From Glandiceps talaboti (lineage: Eukaryota > Hemichordata > Enteropneusta > Spengelidae), in NCBI RefSeq assembly GCF_964340395.1, contig NC_135549.1:12890842-12954841 (forward strand): a stretch of DNA of 64,000 bases. Reading direction: 5' to 3'. How positions within the stretch are numbered: the stretch's first letter is position 1; each line of letters starts with the position of its first letter. Position numbers and translations under genes: made by a program. The notes under the pieces were generated by a model that did not search any database, was not told the origin of the DNA, and was given only the letters and a program-made list of their open reading frames with translations. Below are positions 49,063-61,600 of the stretch, piece after piece.

Positions 49063-49192
49063 CCACACCCCTCCCCTCCCCCTCCAATGATATATCCCAC
49101 ACACCCCGCCCCAATGATATATCCCACACCCCTCCCCTCCAATGATATATCCCATACACCCCTCCCCCTCCAACGATATATCCCATCAGTGT
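49063..49192. repeat. CCCCTCC-AATGATATATCCCA tandem repeat, about four units
   Basis: Units combine a C-rich stretch of 10-18 bases with AATGATATATCCCA(C/T)AC. Unit lengths vary from about 26 to 34 bp. Confidence 0.85.
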
Positions 49193-50112
49193 GAAAAGAA
49201 CGTTTTCAGTTATTTGAATGAACAGCTTTGAAATTCGAATCTATTATAAAATAAATTTCATAAGCTGGAAAATGAGGATTAATGTCGGCACCAGGTGTGT
49301 ATGTCGTAAAATGGACATGACTTATAATAATTGACCATGATATGGAATGATAAATGCATGATCAATGAAATCCCCTTATGCCTGACTATACTATAAAATC
49401 ATAAACGATGACAATTCATCAAGGGAAAACCATGAAGATTCGTTTTGATGTCTAGATACGATATATTCACACCTGGGATTTTGTTTCCATATTTTTCGAC
49501 CTTGGTTCTATATTCAATGTAACTCAGCTGCCCTAAATTTCTTAAAAGTGAAATACAAAATATAACGAGTTCATTAAAGCTCTTTGCATGACCTTTGCAT
49601 GACCTACAGGGATTGATTGACTATGTAATATATCGATCAAAGAGTATCAATTGTTGGCAAGATATATAGTTCAATGTAGGATAAAAAAAAAATCTTTTAG
49701 TTTGGGGGTGGGGTTTGAACCAGTTTAGTTCTCATCCTACAAAATCATTTTTACTTTGAATGGAATCTGTTTTGTGCCCCTAAATACAATTATTTTTAGA
49801 AAATGTCGTCAAATCAAGATATGAGAGAATTTTCGCTTTGTAAATGTATGGCATTAAAGTGGTAATAAAAGAGCCATAATTACATGCAGGCGTTGCATTC
49901 ATAGTAATATAATTTTATATTATACATTCTGATATGAAATTGATTGTGCTGTTTCAATTTTGATTAATTAAGTTAGAAGGAAAGGGGGGGGGGGGTCTGA
50001 GACCAAGGTAAAAGAATTTTGCTTTTTATCCTGCATTGAACTATTGATCTTGCCTCTTTGGTGGGTGGGTGGGTTTGTTGATGGCTTGGTTTGCTGGTTG
50101 GCCGGTTAGTCA

Positions 50113-50152
50113 CCTCATTCATTCATTCATTCATTCATTCATTCATTCATTA
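50113..50152. repeat. (CATT)n microsatellite
   Basis: About nine CATT units. Confidence 0.95.
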
Positions 50153-51805
50153 TCATACTTTATTCATGCTAGCTTTATATTCATAACTATGTATTTAAAC
50201 TGGATAACAATTATCTTAAAAGAGTCTTACATATTGTAACAGAACTAACAATAAAAAAAACCAATCTACTATATTTGAAGAAGCATGAAGTCACGTGGTG
50301 CTCTGTCAACGTCAGGTCATTCTGGGGTAGTCTAAATAGGTGAAACACGTAAAATAATGTAAAAGATTAGGCCATGTCATTTCATATAATATTGCTGATT
50401 GGATGTTTTCAAAACAACAGCGATTATATTCTTTCAAACAAAATAAAATATCAGGTGTACTATTGAACTGCAACAATCTACTAGAAAAGTATACACTGTG
50501 ACTTAAAAAACATCTATCCATAGGAATTGTTATTTTATCCCATATTGTGATTTTTACTCTGCCGAAAGTACTGTATCTATTATTTCAGGCAGCACAGTTG
50601 CGATGACAACGCTTATATGTAAATCATTAATGAACCAAGTCAAGGTTAGTCGACGATTCCCTGGATGTAGAGGGGTCAATGAACTTACACACATTTATAT
50701 CGGTAAACGATATCATATCATTTTCAATGCACATATACAAATATAGTACAGACGAACGTCGTCCTCACCCAAGACCTCCGTTATTAAAGTCTCTGCCACA
50801 TGATTATATACTTGCAACACCCGTAAAGGGGTATTTTTTTAATTAGCTATCTCCCGCATTGTTTTTGTGCACCGATGTTCCTTGTCCGCTGTCATTCCGG
50901 AGATGTTACCTGTCATTTGAATGTCATTGGTATGTGCACGATGTCAATAGCCAATACATACCCGCACGTTTGCATTAAAATGGTGAACAATATTTCATAC
51001 CCTCGTCACGTCCGCAACCCATGTTACTGTATTTTATACTAGTAGAGTACTCGAGTCGAGGACGTTTCACCCCCTTTTCAGGTGCCAGCTTTGTTGTACA
51101 TGTATGTGTATGTAGCAAGAGACATTCGACGATATAAGAAACGAAAAACGTTAAAAACAATTAAGTATGTTTATTATATTGTTAGCTCAGCAGATGGACT
51201 TTATTCAGACGTAGTGACACGCTCCTTCTCTCTAGATGAACCCCATTATTACCGCACCATTAGGATTACAGGTCACTAGACTGGCCTTGAAAATCCTTTT
51301 TATCATCCAGCTTAACCACTAGCCGCAACGTAACCCCTGGAATACAACAAGGAAAACTAAGAAAATCGTCAATATATGTGTGTTACCCTACACGAGGGCG
51401 TAACAATTGAATAAAATTAAATTCCAGATTTTCATACAAATGTATGAAAATGTTGTTGTTTTAAAAAACATACATAACAAATTGGTACCAAAAATTCATA
51501 GTATAATGGTTTTTACTAAATGTAGTAAGTGTAAAAGGTTTATTTTGAAATGTACACTAGGTGAATGGAGAGTGTCAGAAATAGCATGATACCAAACACA
51601 TGCTGAAGTCATCTCTGGGATTGACCAATCAGAGCTCAGTGAGGGACAGTTAATATATTATATCGTTGTTGTATACAAAAGCATTAATTTAGGCCGGGAC
51701 AGGGAGTACAGTGTTGGAACTGTGTCATGTCATTTTAAAGCTGGTCTGAAGTGTCGTACAAATAGTGGGATTTTCAAAGCAAATTTCAAGTATTTTGACA
51801 TCAAG

Positions 51806-54800
51806 ATGAGCACCACGGAGGAACCTCAAGTTCAAGACCAGATCGTCCCTGCTGCAGAGACTGCAGATAGCACGGACGCTAATGGCGTGGAAGCGTCTGT
51901 TGAAGATACAACACCTAAGGGCGAGACTGACAGTACGCCCAAGGAAAGCTGTGAAAGTCCCGCAGAGGTTGACGTTCAGACTAGCCAAGTCACTGATCCC
52001 AGTGTAGAAGTTGAAAACTCACCTCCTCCTAAGGAAGAGGAACCCGTTGCTGATGAAGCAAAGACAGATGAGCAACCCGCAAATGGGGAGACTGATGCAC
52101 CGGCAGAAGGCACCCCGGCGGATGCAACTGAGGGCGGTGAGGGACAAGAAGGGGCCGCTGCCGAAGGAGACACTGCTACGGCCTCTGAAGACACAGAGAC
52201 AACAACCACAGTAACAACAACCACCGTTGAAACTACAAAAACAGAAGATGATTCTGGCGTGGATGGAGAAACTATCACTGTTAAAGAAACTGTAGTTGTT
52301 AAAACTACTAAGGTGGTCGAAAACATGACAGAAGAGATAGATAAAATATTGAAAGAGATGACAGAAACAGGAGGATCTACAACTGAGACCGTTGTCGTCG
52401 AGACGACAACAGTCGAGACAAAACCAGAAGATGAAGTTGACAACAAAGATGAAGAAATCCAGTTGGTGGTTGAAGAAACAACGGAAACCATTCCACAAGC
52501 GCCACTGGCAGAAACTGAACCAACCGAGTGTGAACTGGAAGAGAAGCCAGAAGGTGAAGCTGTGGAAAGTGATGCCAAAGAGGACGCTGAAACAGGAGGA
52601 GACGCGGGGAGTGATGAACCCGTGTCAGCTGAAGACGGAGGAGCAGCAGATGAACAGAAAGAAGAAGACAAAAAAGAAGAAGGCGACGAACCAGCTAAAG
52701 AAGATGAAGAAAAAGAAGAAACCGAAGAACCAGCTAAAGAAGATGAAGAAACAGAAAAGGACGTTGAACCAGCTAAAGAAGATGAAGCAAAAGAAGAGGA
52801 TGGTGAACCTGTACCAGCTAAAGAAGATGAAGAAAAAGAAGAGGCTGATGAACCAGCTAAAGAAGATGAAGCAAAAGAAGAGGATGGTGAACCAGCCAAA
52901 GAAGATGAAGAAAAAGAAGAAGCTGATGAACCAGCTAAAGAAGATGAAGCAAAAGAAGAAGCTGATGAAAAACCAGGCGATGAGCCACTTGTGATAACGG
53001 AGGTAGAAACGGAAACGTCTACTGCTAACGAAACCACAAGCGTAACGAAGAAATTGTCTAAACGACAGCTGCGTTCTGCTGGACGACGCGTCGTCCCAGA
53101 AGAACAACCAGCTGCCGTCAAGCCCGACGAAGAGGGTAAGTAGCGTTTTACATGTAGATGCCTGCACGCAGACAGCCTGATATTACCATTGCTAAAAATA
53201 TGCATGTGTCATATTGATCTACAATTAACTGGCATTGCATATGAGAATAGTACGCCAATAATGATGCACAATAGATAAATGGAGTAATCAATCTTAGCTT
53301 AATTATATTTCGTGAAAATGGTTGATCTTATGGCAATAACTGACTACATTTTTCAATCAGCAGCAACATTTCCCGGAGATTGCAGGGGGAACGAGGTAAA
53401 TTTATACCACTAGTTTATCGCTGGGATACTCATCAATCAAAACGTATACATGTCAGTGCTGCCCTCTTTCAACTCTATATATAGTTTGAAAATGGCAAAT
53501 GACAGAACGTTAATACAATTCTCTCTAGCATTAGATTAAGTGTGAAATTTACCTAGTAAAATCGAATATACATGAATTTGAATTTTTTTTATCATATGCT
53601 GAACAGAACCTAACTTTACATGTAAATAAAATGATAAGTTATTTTACACAAACCAGGACTGGAATGTGAATTTTTAATTATTGACGGGAACGCTGCAGCT
53701 CACATTTCGCGATCTTTGACCTCGCCTCTTACCCACGCCATGATGACTTCGTTGCTATGGTAATATACCTCCCCCAGCAGAGGGTAGGCGAATATAAGAT
53801 TATTTTGTTGTAAACGATACTTCAAAGAGCGTGTCTTGTCGACCCGAATATCTTGTTAGAGAAACGATGTTGTAAAAACTGCTGGTACTATTAAAATTAA
53901 TTCTAAAATGTTCGCAAATATCGACACCATTCGATTGTTGGTAACACTAACAGTTGATTTTACAATTTTTAGAAATCAAAAATGGTAAGAATGCGATGAT
54001 CGCAGATTACATTCTACATTTAAAGTTATTGTAAAATAACTACAAAATTCTTTACAATTATCTCAATTGTTCGATTTGGCCATTGAGTTCGTAGTGGCAA
54101 GGACTCCCCTATCATGCGTTATATAAAATCATATTACATTAACACAGGCGTGTATATGAATTGAATTATTGATGAGTCATGCATATTTAATGAGAACTGA
54201 TGAACCACATTACATAATGGGACAATACCTTGATATAGACAATTTGAACATCGATATGGGGCATGTTAATAAATTGCTGTTTTTGTAAGTGTCAGCGCCA
54301 CAGGCTGAGTAAAACAGCTGTGAAAGAAAATAAACTATATGTCTGACCCCAAGATCGTGGTGTTTGTACATGAAGTGCAAACTAAGAGCCCAGGGTGTAT
54401 GTCTCGCTTCAAAACACAAATGCGTGACTGCTCTAGCCCTGCATTTAACCTCGATTTAATGGAAACAAAATAAGGCAAACTGTCATGGGATCCGTAAGTG
54501 TGTACAAATGGTTTATTTATTTGTCAAGTCTTTTTTCCATGCGGGATTGTATAGACCGTTTTAGACGATGAACATTCAGTTACATTTTAATATTTCGAAT
54601 AGTTTGAAGGATCACTTCTTGTACAATGTGTATACACTGTACTGTAAAAACAAAGTGCATATTGGTATGTAGTCATCGAGTATATTTGGTCTTGAACACT
54701 GTACAGTACATGTGTTTCATACCTTTTTTTTCTTGGACATGGTTTGGACGTAATTCTTCCAAATTAAAGTTATCACAGTGTTTCCAAGACGTATAAAAGC

Positions 54801-57800
54801 AGTGATTATTTATTTTTAAAAGTGTATCTTTTTTCTCAAAGGCTTCAATGCCTGTTCGTTGTTATAAGTATGGGTTGTCGGTGGCCTAGTGGTTAAACCA
54901 CTTGCCTCTTACCACGCTGTAAGTAAGAAGAGTGTCGTTCAGTTTGACTCTACCGAACAACGCAGGTTTTCCCCGGGTACTCCGGTTTCCTCCTGCATTA
55001 ACACTGAACCCATGAGGGATGGCCCTCACTGGGCTTCTTGGGAGACAAGTGTTTAAATGCTTAAAGAACTATCCAGTGTATATAAAGATTATTATTATTA
55101 TTATTATTATTACACTTTGGCCATATGAAGGCCAACCGTGATAATATAAGCTTATGGGTAAGAATAGAATTATGAAATTGTACTATTTTCGCAAAGTGAC
55201 TATCATCTCTTTTTCTTTTTAACTTAAGTTGTGATGTCAAAAAGACATGACAATTTTGACCCGAGACGAATACACCAGAAACTGTAATACCATATACCAT
55301 ATTATTAAGAATGTTCATTTTATAAGTTGCGCACCATCTCTGTTAGTGATCGATAGTAAAGCGTCAGTCAGCAGTAAAGGTGATCCGTTTACAGTGAAGC
55401 TATAAAGTTGTACATCTGAAAGTATGCAACTTGGCTCGTAACATGTGTTCGCTTACATTCGTCCTGTCAGTGATGTTAATTATCTTCGGTCGAGGTCAGA
55501 GGTCACGAGTATTGTGTGACATTTTGGGTACCATCAGTCTGCTCAATGACATGAATACTACATAGCTACAGTGGGTGGAGGGGTGTGATAGACACGTGCA
55601 CGGAATTCGCCTACTTTTGTAATGGGACGGGAAAATGGACATTTAGGTGTAATAGTAAAGTAGTATCATCTAAGGCCAATACACGATTTCTCGTATTTAT
55701 ATAGTCTTATCTGATCAGTGGAACCATTAACATTTGGCTTAGGACCGTTCTTTAAAATTAAGCGTTGAAAAACATTAGTCTGGCTTAGTTACTATTAAAG
55801 CGAGACTAATGTTTTTCACCGCTAATTTTGAATCCTAAGTCTAGATGTCTAAACTCTTTGAATAAGTAAACTTAAAAAAATTACGTCATTTGTATTACAA
55901 AAACGTTTGAGCAATAAGTCAATTTATGCTTCCCAATTCAAAGAAGGAATTCCAAGGATGGGAGAATTGTATTACATTTTCACTGACCCCTGACCCCCGT
56001 GCCACTGTATTTCATATGTAACCAAGAGACGCAGACTTTTATTTAAAGACATCTTTTCGATAGTTTGTCATGATTTCAATTGTTCTCCAGCACAAAACGC
56101 ATAGGTCTGCCCAACAGCCACTGTAACCCCGTTCCCGAAAGGAAGGGGCATTAACTAAAATATTGCAGTTTTCGTCTAGACATGCTAAAACATATAAACT
56201 AATAGTAATAATTAATCACCTTTAGAATGAACTGAAGCTTTGAGCGAGATTAAACATGACTCTATAAAAAATACATAAATATTACGCTATTGTTAGTACA
56301 GACTGACACAACTCGCATTGTTTCACATAAAATTTGCGTCAGTAGGTAATAATATTTAAAGTATATAGAGAGCGGGTTATCGTATGGAAGTAGGATTTCC
56401 ATAATCACCACTATGTGTTGGACCATTTCTCCTTCGCCTAATGTAGGTGAATACACTGCATGCGTGCACAATTGCATGATGGCACCCTCCTAAGTTCATT
56501 TTTTTTCTACATTATCTTTCCTTGCTAGTAACAGATGAAGATATTGAGGCATTAACCAATAAACTCAAGGTTAAAAGCATCGATCTACGTTCCTATAGTA
56601 ACCAGAAAGCCCACCATACGGATGACTATGATGTATACAATGTTGTGCTTCGACGTGGTCAACAATTTGAAATCAAAGTGGGATTCGAGCAACCAGTGAA
56701 GCTAGATGACAATACAAGTGAACTCGATCTCGTTATATCACTTGGTAAGTCCATATACATGTACCTATATTACCACATTGATCGGGTTTCTTCCAATCAA
56801 ATACTGAGTCGTGGTGACATCTTTATTTCTCAAAGGTTCCAGTCCATGTATTTCAGACCCCGCCCCTGGCAATCAATTGAGCTTCAATTATAGGAAACAT
56901 AAAAGATGCAAGCCGCGTTTAGCCTTGGGATGGTCTCCGATCTCCAGTGTCATATAAATATGGCACATTTACTTATAGTCGCGTTTGAAAATATGGAATG
57001 CCACCATTCATTCATTCATTCATTCATTCATTCATTCATTCATTCGTTCGTTCGTTCGTTCGTTCGTTCGTTCGTTCGTTCATTCATTCATTCATTCATT
57101 CATTCATTCATTCATTCATTCATTCATTCATTCAATGACATCCATTCATTGTTTGATCGATGGTTAAGTTTACTTTTGTTATCACTGATTTGGGCTAATG
57201 AATAATTTTTATATATCATTTTCCAGTCGATATAAATGATTTGCCACGCTGTCAGTTCTATATTTGATTGTTATATCTTTGTTGTTGATAAAGGACCACA
57301 CGACCCGAAACCAGGTTGGGCGTTTACCAACTTGACTATACTTTATCTATTGAAGGAGATATGCCATTTTCGTTACTTGTTAGCACAAACTTGTTAACGT
57401 ATTTTGTAATACTGATTTGTCATGTGTGTATGTTGTGCATGTATCTAACACAGGGGCAATTTGAGTTCTAAATTTAGCTGTGAAATTCGGTTGTCTGATA
57501 ATAACTTGAGATGTAGATCGCCCGGGGCAGAGTCAGCTGTGTTACTAGTATTACCACATTCACTGAACGGCGTGCAATTGTATGTCTAGTTTTGGAATTT
57601 GTACTACATGTGACATCTTCACTGACCCCAGACATATTCTATATGCGTAGTACAGACTTTGTTGTTATTGTATAAACAACAATAAATAAGAAGTCATTCA
57701 TCAACCGTTCACTTCTGGCCATCTAGGGCGGAGAGTGTACATGAGCTTTAAACATGTTTTGCCTCACAACGCACGTAGCTTCGCTGTTTGTTTTTTTTCA

Positions 57801-58543
57801 AAACTATATTTAACTAACATTGTGTTTTCATTATTACATACATTGTCTGCGCTTGACGTCGCCCCCCCCCCCCTCCTCTCAGCTCGTCCCATTTCAACTC
57901 GCCCCAATTTCAACTCACCCCTTTTTCAACTCGCCCTAATGTCAATTCTTCCCACTCTTTCAAAATCACGTAGGAAAGCAATTTACAGCTCTCTGCAATA
58001 TGATTTACGTGTGCATGTATTTTAGTTATAAAAGACGTTACGATACTACGTCTTCGAAGACGTAAAAATCGTTTCAGTTTGGTTTATCACTCCCTTGTTT
58101 TGGTAGGAAAACCAGACCTTTATTGTTAACAGACACTGACAAATATAACAAACAATCAGACCAGAAATCCGATGCACTGAAATTGGGGCGAGTTGACAAT
58201 GGGGCGAGTTGAAATTGGGACGAGATGATCCGTCACCGAAATTTAACGACACCACTTAGATTACTCCTGTACAGTTGATGAGATTATTATATATCACTTG
58301 TTAAGGAAAGGCGTCATAAGTTTAAAAGCTTTAATATTAGATTATTTATGCAATGCTGCATGCAGTGGCACCTCATCTAAAAAATCATTCGTTTTATCGA
58401 AACTACAGAACATGTAAAGTCCAACCCTAGAACCCATACAAAACCTTAAAGCATTCCTTCGAAGATAGGACTGGACAATAATCATTACTCTAATAGTAAT
58501 ACAGTGAAATTGAGATAATTGTGACATCGCAGGACATGAACCA

Positions 58544-58622
<79 letters not shown>

Positions 58623-61600
58623 AGACTGATGAAAAGGCCTGTATGTCAACGTACCGTACGTTTACTCTTGAATTCGGATAATATAGTTGTAATATAATAA
58701 TAAATCGTAGTCCCTAGCTCTGATAAACATACGATATAATAATAAAGTGACAAGTATGCGATTAAACTAACTCAAAACTTTATAAGAGTTACGTTGAATT
58801 CTCAATCAACTCCCTCTGTATGCCAACACGTTTGTTAGATTACCGTTATTTCGCAGCTGATATCATTTGATCATGATCCACCGATCACCGTCCTTGGCCT
58901 CCTGAAACAAGTTGTGTTCGGTCATCTTCTGTTATTTTTATAGTCAGTTTATTCGTAACTGACAACTCTGGCACCCACCGTGCAATGATCTATTCTCACA
59001 TTTATACCATGCAAACGTAGTGCTGTATACAACGGTATCACTTACAGGGATTAACATTCCTCAGACCAGGTCCGTTCACCTTGGCCTACTTATATACTAG
59101 TTTTATGTTCTCCTTGAATCAAAAGATCTAGATCAGTCCCCCAGGCTGACTGCATTCTTTTGAGACTCAAATGTGCCAATTATTTTTCAAGCGAGAAAAT
59201 TAGCATCTAGGTTCCAGAAAATTCTGAATTATTGATTATCATCAATCAAGCAGCGATGTAAAATTTATGAAGAGTAATGGACAATATCTGCGACTGCACA
59301 GCAGTGACCATTTAAATTGGGATATTTCAAAATGATTTCCCTGCAGATAAGATCCAATGACACTTTTATACATCATTACATGTACTCGATATCCCCATGT
59401 TTTTGCGAATGTTGGTGATATATATAATGATAGAAAGAGATGTTCCATTATTTAAGTGACCTTATGGATGAGGATTGGGTATTTATTTTGGATTTTTCAA
59501 TTCAGGCTTCCTATTTGAAAAAAATCAACGTGAAAGTTGAAACAACATAGACCCAGTCTGTGTTTGTAACTAATTGCAGTGCAAAAACCTATTTTAAAAA
59601 AATGTGAAAAGTTTGTTATTGTACGTACAATAACGAACATTTGACGCATTTATTAATGTTTTGCAATTTATTATGTTCCAAACAAGGCATATGTTTGTTT
59701 CACATTAATTTTTCAAGTAGGAAGCCATGATAAAATTGTTTATAAATTAAAAAATCCAAAATTAATACCCGATCCTCATCCATATGGCCACTTTAACAAA
59801 CAGATACGTATAAAGATTGTTTTTGCAACATACGTGCATAGGATGAACAATTAACCCAGAAAATCGCACGATTGTAGTAAGGTCAACACCTGGCTGTGCT
59901 GAATTAGGTTAAAAGGCAAGATGATAAACCAAAAAGAAAAGCCAAAAATATCACAGGGCAAATTAGTCGACAGTAAATGTGATAGAATTCGTTATCAACG
60001 TTGTCGTAAGTATTTACACGAGTGTCAAAACAAAATAATAACAAAGCCGCACAAATATCTTGGAAAGTTGTATTATTTTGGGAGTACAATATGCACACCA
60101 CTTCCCCATCCGCATAAATATCTGTGTAATTTTGACATTTTATTGACATTCAAATGTGTGAAAGGAAGCTTTGCGTATACTATCCATAACCAGTAACAAT
60201 GGCCACTTGTCAACCTGAGAAAATGCGGGTACACTGCATTCATTAGTTAGTGCACAACTGACAAAGTTACAGCAATGCACTGCCAGTAGGAGGGCCAGGA
60301 CGCCTAATAGATGGAAGCAAGTGAAGGCAATTCAACAACACCACACGGCAGACATTGCTATGAAAATTGAAAACATCTTAATAGTAAGCTTCTCCATAAA
60401 AAAATAATGGTTGACAGATTTGGTACAGACAATCAAAGCACTGTACCGTGTCACGCATTAAGTCATGGACAGAGACAAAAATGTCAAACTTGCAATACCG
60501 TCGTTAATTTGTATAGTCTATCAAAGGCAAGCCAATGAGGGGTCATGACCCTGGGTTGTCAGCTGTTTGGTTAGAAACTCGTGTCCATGAAGTATCTATA
60601 TGTGTACCACAGTGTTATAGATCCATGGACAAATTACACGTAAAGGAAATCAATCAGCTATTCTGTTTTTGATAACTCAATCAATAAAACGTACAAAATT
60701 GACGAACCGCGACTTACAACGATACAGCATGTTATACCAACCCACCTCGAATAGTTAAGTATATGATATATCAGAACTGTATATGGGTGACAGATACTTA
60801 CTTTTTGCAACGCTTGGCAACCAAGCGAAACATAATTTCATGCACATGTGGTTACACCTCATGGAAACCCACAAACAGTAGTAATTAATATCAAAGACTT
60901 GTCACTTTACGATGTTTTGTATCGATACATACGACGTGTGTGTATCAACCGTCGAGTTTGTACAAATACGTGTATCCTCCATAGAAAACTGTAGGCCCAT
61001 AATCTATATCCACTGTGCAAAACAATGGTCTGAGATGTATCTAATGTACCTCGATGTCCCCTTCCTCTGTTTATACCCGTCTACCCCCATTTAACATCTA
61101 TGTTCAACTGATGTCCAATGACTTTGTTATTTCAAAAGTATGTATCTATAGATAAGCAGCTCCCTTTATGTTTCAAAGACGAGTATTTCATATTGTGTGT
61201 ACATTTACGCTATTAGTTCTTTTGGCTTTAAATTATATCGGTCTTTCGGTGTGTATGCTTTCCCTTTTTATTCAGAGATTGTTCCAAGATTGTTATTGGG
61301 TGTCCATTCATTTTGTACAAGCTTACCGACTGAATCAGTGAAAACTTTCTGAAACTATATTATTTATTGCTAAAATTTCACTTGTTGGAATGAGAAGTGC
61401 TAGCTTTATGTAGGACACACTATATTGTTACTGCCGTTGTTGTGTTTTCTTCTAAGTAAATTATAAAACCAACAGATCTAAACAATTGCTAAAATAGGTG
61501 TGTTCGTCAGTACTAGTACTTTTAATAAATATGATGGCTGTCACTTGAAAACAACACATTACATAACTTCGGAAACGAAATCTCTACTAAACCTGGTCCT

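Larger units (their letters stand above)
44121..51805. other. 7.7 kb between the two transglutaminases, no gene recognised
   Basis: AT-rich sequence containing the fold-back element at 45331, tandem repeats at 46727 and 49063, poly-G/C runs (45615-45626, 48721-48731, 49985-49993) and a CATT microsatellite. I searched it for the missing second C-terminal transglutaminase barrel, without success. A TTAATATATTATAT stretch at about 51650-51664 could be the core promoter of transglutaminase 2. Confidence 0.5.

Noticed and set aside
51976-53205. 409-codon open frame on the minus strand opposite the acidic exon, and a 200-codon second plus frame
   Set aside because: The purine-biased GAA/GAG repeat keeps the other frames open, giving Ser-rich and Lys-rich nonsense. 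Only the plus frame that joins the transglutaminase exon in phase is supported.
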